DNA of 64,000 bases from Roseobacter sinensis. Lineage in GTDB: Bacteria; Pseudomonadota; Alphaproteobacteria; Rhodobacterales; Rhodobacteraceae. Shown in pieces: positions 60,692 through 64,000 of this stretch. The translations under genes were made by a program, and so were the position numbers. The notes below the pieces were generated by a model that was not told the origin of the DNA, did not search any database, and was given only the letters and a program-made list of their open reading frames with translations. Within the stretch, counting starts at the first letter, position 1. Each line of letters opens with the position of its first letter. The stretch is taken from the NCBI RefSeq assembly GCF_025755255.1, contig NZ_JALIEB010000001.1, positions 62,001 through 126,000 on the forward strand, read 5' to 3'.

Positions 60692-62947
60692 TCAGCGGCG
60701 GCTGCGTTTGACCTTGCGCTTGGTCTTGTCCGCCTTTCGCTTGGCTTTGATGCGCCCGCGACGTGGCGGGCGACCGGCCGGGGCACGCCGGCCCTGCGGA
60801 ATGGCGTCTCCCTCCAGCGCCAGAAGCTCCAGCGCGATGCCGCCGGTGACCGGAGCGGCCTCGGCCAGCCGCACCGTCACCCGTTGGCCCAGGCTGATCG
60901 TCAGCCCCGTGTCGGCCCCCATCAGCGTTGCAGCCTCGGCGTCATAGTGGAAGTACTCGCGTCCAATGGACCGCATGGGGATCAACCCGTCAGCACCCGT
61001 CTCATCCAGTTTCACAAAGACGCCGAACCGCGCAATGCCACTGATCCGGCCGGTGAACTCATTGCCCACCCGCTCGCTGAGGAACGCTGCCATGTAGCGA
61101 TCCGTCGTATCCCTCTCGGCCATCATCGAGCGGCGCTCGGTCTCGGAGATATGCGCGCCGATTGTCTCCAGCGCGTCGTAGTCCTCCGGTCGCAGCCCGT
61201 CCTTGCCCCAGCCATGCGCGGCAATCAGAGCGCGATGCACGATCAGATCCGAATACCGCCGGATCGGTGAGGTAAAATGCGCATAGCGTGGCAACGCGAG
61301 GCCAAAATGACCCAGGTTCGTGGGCGCGTAATAGGCCTGCGTCATCGACCGCAGCGTTGACATATTGATCAGCTCCGCCTCGTCCGACCCGGCCGCGTCA
61401 TGCAGCAGCCGATTGAGGTGCGCGGTCTTCAGCACCTGCCCCTTGGCCAGAGTGTACCCGCTGGCGCGGGCCGTCTCGCGCAGCGCGTCGAGCTTCTCCG
61501 GGCTCGGCTCCTCATGCACGCGAAAGAGCAGCGGGATCTTCTTTGCAATCAGCGTCTCGGCGGCGGCCACATTGGCGAGAACCATGAACTCCTCGATCAG
61601 CCGATGCGCGTCGAGCCGGTCCTTGAAGTTGACCGAGGTGACACGGCCCTCCTCGTCCAGCTCGATCCGCCGTTCGGGCAGGTCGAGGTCCAGCGGCTGA
61701 CGCCGCTCTCGCGCAGCAGCCAGCGCCCGGTAAGCAGCGTAAAGCGGTTTTAAAACAGGCTCTAACAAGGGACCACAGCGCGCGTTCGGCGCGCCCTCGA
61801 TGGCGGCCTGCACCTCTTCGTAGTTCAAGGAGGCCGGCGAGCGCATCAGCCCGCGGTGGAAGCTGTGCGAAAGTTTGTTGCCGTCGGCGTCGAGCTGCAT
61901 GCGCACGGCGATGCAGGCCCGCGGCACGCCTTCGTGCAGCGAACAGAGATCCCCCGAGAGCCGATCGGGCAGCATCGGGACAACCCGATCCGGGAAATAG
62001 GTCGAGTTGCCACGCTTGCGCGCCTCGGCATCGAGCGGCGAGCCCGGCGTCACATAGGCGGCGACATCCGCAATGGCAACCCAGACGATATGCCCGCCCG
62101 CATTCGCCGGGTCCTCATCCGCATGGGCATAGCAGGCATCGTCATGATCCCGCGCATCCGATGGGTCGATGGTGATGAGCGGCAGGTCGCGCAGGTCCTC
62201 TCGCCCCTTCAGGCCAACCGGCTTGGCCCGATCCGCCTCGGCGATGACCGCATCGGGAAAGGCATCCGGGATCCCGTGCTGATGGATCGCAATGAGCGAC
62301 ACGGCCTTGGCTGCCGAGGGATCGCCCAAACGCGCAACGACCCGGGCCCGCGGCAGCCCCATCCGTCCCTTCGGCCCGGCCTGTTCCGCCTCGACCAGTT
62401 CGCCATCCTGCGCGCCATGGGTGGCGCCGGCTGCAACCGTCCATTCGCGGTCCTGGCCCTTGTCGACCGGGAGGATGCGACCACCCTCCGCAGTCTTGCG
62501 AAAGATCCCGAGCACGCGCAGCGGATTGGTTCCGATGCGGCGGATCAGCCGCGCTTCGTAGTGGTGCGCCTCGCCCTTGACCAGCGTGAGCCGCGCAAGG
62601 ATGCGGTCACCCGCACCGAGGGCCGGGTCAGACGCCCGCGTAACGATAAGAACAGCCGGTTCGACCCCCTCGCCGTGCCATTCCATCGGCTTGGCGAACA
62701 GGTCACCCTGCGCATCAGGGCCGATCACCTGAAGAACGCTCACCGGCGGCAGGCGGTCGGGGTCCTGATAGCTGCGCTTGCGCTTTTCCAGATGACCGTC
62801 CGTCTCGAGCTCTTTCAGCACGCGCTTGAGGTCGATCCGCGCGGCACCTTTGACGCCAAAGGCCTTCGCAATATCCCGCTTGGCCGTCAGGGTCGGGTTT
62901 TCGCTGATCCAGTCCAGGATCTCGGATTTCGAGGGAATGCGGCTCAT
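60692..62947 (-). CDS. rnr: Ribonuclease R
   Basis: A 751-residue 3'-5' exoribonuclease. An N-terminal winged-helix part precedes cold-shock domains. The RNB catalytic domain has the Asp cluster in ITIDPSDARDHDDACYA, and an S1 domain near residues 645-715 (VGNEFTGRISGIARFGVFVKL). The tail is very basic (Lys/Arg-rich, about 718-751). It degrades structured RNA, including rRNA and tmRNA-tagged messages. It lies 6 bp after the TIGR04282 gene. Confidence 0.96.
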   Translation of the reverse strand: MSRIPSKSEILDWISENPTLTAKRDIAKAFGVKGAARIDLKRVLKELETDGHLEKRKRSYQDPDRLPPVSVLQVIGPDAQGDLFAKPMEWHGEGVEPAVLIVTRASDPALGAGDRILARLTLVKGEAHHYEARLIRRIGTNPLRVLGIFRKTAEGGRILPVDKGQDREWTVAAGATHGAQDGELVEAEQAGPKGRMGLPRARVVARLGDPSAAKAVSLIAIHQHGIPDAFPDAVIAEADRAKPVGLKGREDLRDLPLITIDPSDARDHDDACYAHADEDPANAGGHIVWVAIADVAAYVTPGSPLDAEARKRGNSTYFPDRVVPMLPDRLSGDLCSLHEGVPRACIAVRMQLDADGNKLSHSFHRGLMRSPASLNYEEVQAAIEGAPNARCGPLLEPVLKPLYAAYRALAAARERRQPLDLDLPERRIELDEEGRVTSVNFKDRLDAHRLIEEFMVLANVAAAETLIAKKIPLLFRVHEEPSPEKLDALRETARASGYTLAKGQVLKTAHLNRLLHDAAGSDEAELINMSTLRSMTQAYYAPTNLGHFGLALPRYAHFTSPIRRYSDLIVHRALIAAHGWGKDGLRPEDYDALETIGAHISETERRSMMAERDTTDRYMAAFLSERVGNEFTGRISGIARFGVFVKLDETGADGLIPMRSIGREYFHYDAEAATLMGADTGLTISLGQRVTVRLAEAAPVTGGIALELLALEGDAIPQGRRAPAGRPPRRGRIKAKRKADKTKRKVKRSRR

Positions 62948-62953
62948 GCTTCG

Positions 62954-63553
62954 TCAGGTAGCACGCGCACCCGGTGCCGTCATGCGCAAATCTCTCGCAC
63001 TGTCGACGTCCTGCAATTCATCCACAAGACGGACACGCAGACCGGGCAGCGTCGCAATTGTGTCGGAGAGCGCATGCGCGCTGGACCAGCGGACCCCGTT
63101 GAAGAGCCCCGGCGGGATTGGCGCGGTCGCCTTCACCCCGATCAGCCAGTATCCGCCATCCGGCGCCGGGCCGAATACGGCGTCCGATGCGCCCAGCCCC
63201 GCGAAGGCGCGGGCGACCTGAGACCGTCCGATGCCGGGGATGTCCGCCCCGATGATGCAGGTGTCACCCCGCCGGAAACGGCGGAACAGCCGGGCCATCC
63301 GGTCGCCGAGATCGCCTCGCCCCTGCGGTGTCCGTGGCAGATCGGCAGGCCAGACGCGGCTCATACGCCCTTCCACGTCGGGGCTGACCGCCAGCACGAC
63401 GCGCCACCGCGGGTCGCGCATCCGGCGAAGCAGGCGGCGGCTCTGATGCCGGAACCACCAGGCGGCCGGGACAAGCCCGATGCCGCGCCCCAGGCGAGTT
63501 TTCACTCGGCCCGGGCGCGGCTCCTTGACCATGACGATCAGGGTGCGTTTCAC
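62954..63553 (-). CDS. TIGR04282-family GT-A-like protein
   Basis: A 199-residue protein with the family pattern [18 protein letters not shown] at the N-terminus, and [10 protein letters not shown] and PDGGYWLIG further on, as in the DUF2064/TIGR04282 glycosyltransferase A-like family. The start is a GTG at 63553 overlapping the dapE stop. The reaction is unknown. Confidence 0.85.
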   Translation of the reverse strand: MKRTLIVMVKEPRPGRVKTRLGRGIGLVPAAWWFRHQSRRLLRRMRDPRWRVVLAVSPDVEGRMSRVWPADLPRTPQGRGDLGDRMARLFRRFRRGDTCIIGADIPGIGRSQVARAFAGLGASDAVFGPAPDGGYWLIGVKATAPIPPGLFNGVRWSSAHALSDTIATLPGLRVRLVDELQDVDSARDLRMTAPGARAT

Positions 63554-64000
63554 CCGAAATAGTCTCGAAGAACGCGCGCGTAGACGGCCTTGAGCTGCAA
63601 GATATGATCCAGGCGCACGTGCTCGTCGACCTGATGCATAGACTGGCCGACAAGCCCGAATTCGACCACCGGACAGTGATCTTTGATGAAGCGGGCGTCC
63701 GAGGTGCCACCCGTGGTCGACAGGATCGGCGCAACACCGGTTTCCGCCTCCACTGCGCGGGCCACCAGATCCGAAAGGGCGCCCGGTGGGGTCAGAAAGC
63801 TCTCGCCCGAGATCTTGATCTTCACCTCTGCCTTCACGCCAAATTCAGTCTCTATGCGGGCAGTTTCCTCTCTGATCCAGGCGCTTAGCCCGGCACCGCT
63901 GTGGCGGTCGTTGAACCGGATATTGATCGCGGCGGAACAGGCCGCCGGGATCACGTTGGTCGCGGCGTTTCCGGTGTCGACGGTGACAACCGCCAGTGTC
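63550..64000 (-). CDS. dapE: Succinyl-diaminopimelate desuccinylase, 3' part
   Basis: The last 150 or so residues of DapE, cut by the window edge. Recognisable are [61 protein letters not shown] and the final metal-binding His. It removes succinate in lysine and diaminopimelate synthesis. The end overlaps the TIGR04282 gene by 4 bp (GTGA). Confidence 0.92.
   Translation of the reverse strand, partial: TLAVVTVDTGNAATNVIPAACSAAINIRFNDRHSGAGLSAWIREETARIETEFGVKAEVKIKISGESFLTPPGALSDLVARAVEAETGVAPILSTTGGTSDARFIKDHCPVVEFGLVGQSMHQVDEHVRLDHILQLKAVYARVLRDYFG

Noticed and set aside
1-64000. CRISPR arrays, insertion sequences, rRNA
   Set aside because: No regularly spaced repeats, transposase motifs or rRNA signatures were seen in any part of the window.

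Overview
This is a GC-rich stretch of an alphaproteobacterial chromosome, most likely from Rhodobacteraceae (Roseobacter group). The evidence is the flagellar gene set (flaF, flbT, a DUF1217 protein, a MotE-like protein, a one-domain FlgJ), possible CtrA boxes upstream of flagellar operons, an NDUFA9-type protein and two polyamine ABC transporters. I cannot name the species from the sequence alone.

Layout. 1-10,727: housekeeping genes, including a GFA-family protein, a Spy-like periplasmic protein, gltD, uppP, an NDUFA9-like protein, tRNA-Leu(CAG), a small secreted protein, an AlkD-like glycosylase, the NAD-salvage pair pncA-pncB, trhO and an MFS transporter. 10,786-44,211: a flagellar island of about 33 kb. 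It has a plus-strand operon motB-flgE-flgK-flgL-flgI. A long minus-strand operon runs fliL-(DUF6468-like)-motE-motA-(752-aa protein)-slt-flhA-fliR-flhB-(fliJ-like). A plus-strand operon holds fliF-fliH-fliN-fliP. A minus-strand operon runs flgB-flgC-fliE-fliQ-flgF-flgG-flgA-flgH-fliL2. The rest is fliI, flaF-flbT-DUF1217, fliC, flgJ-flgN and fliK-flgD. 44,215-57,611: a polyamine region with puuB-like oxidase, potFGHI, a GntR regulator, a class III aminotransferase and a second ABC transporter with oversized permeases and an embedded DUF1330 gene. 57,690-64,000: an MltB-type transglycosylase, a WYL regulator divergent from a GST, RNase R, a TIGR04282 protein and the 3' part of dapE.

How it works together. 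The flagellar genes supply the export gate (FlhA, FlhB, FliP, FliQ, FliR), ATPase complex (FliH, FliI, a FliJ candidate), MS ring, rod, hook, junction, P and L rings, filament and stator (MotA, MotB). FliG and FliM are not in the window, so the cell must encode them elsewhere. Four (C/T)TA(A/G)-N7-TTAAG boxes sit upstream of motB, flgE, fliF/fliL and fliC, which fits control by CtrA. The polyamine genes combine uptake with two catabolic enzymes (an FAD amine oxidase and a PLP aminotransferase), and a TTTGATC motif recurs around the GntR gene.

Three stretches longer than 300 bp hold no convincing gene: 4,825-5,271, 16,729-17,681 and 30,914-31,629. The best candidate for an undescribed component is the 752-residue AMIN-like plus helical-repeat protein translationally coupled to motA. 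Next are the unusual permeases of the second ABC transporter.
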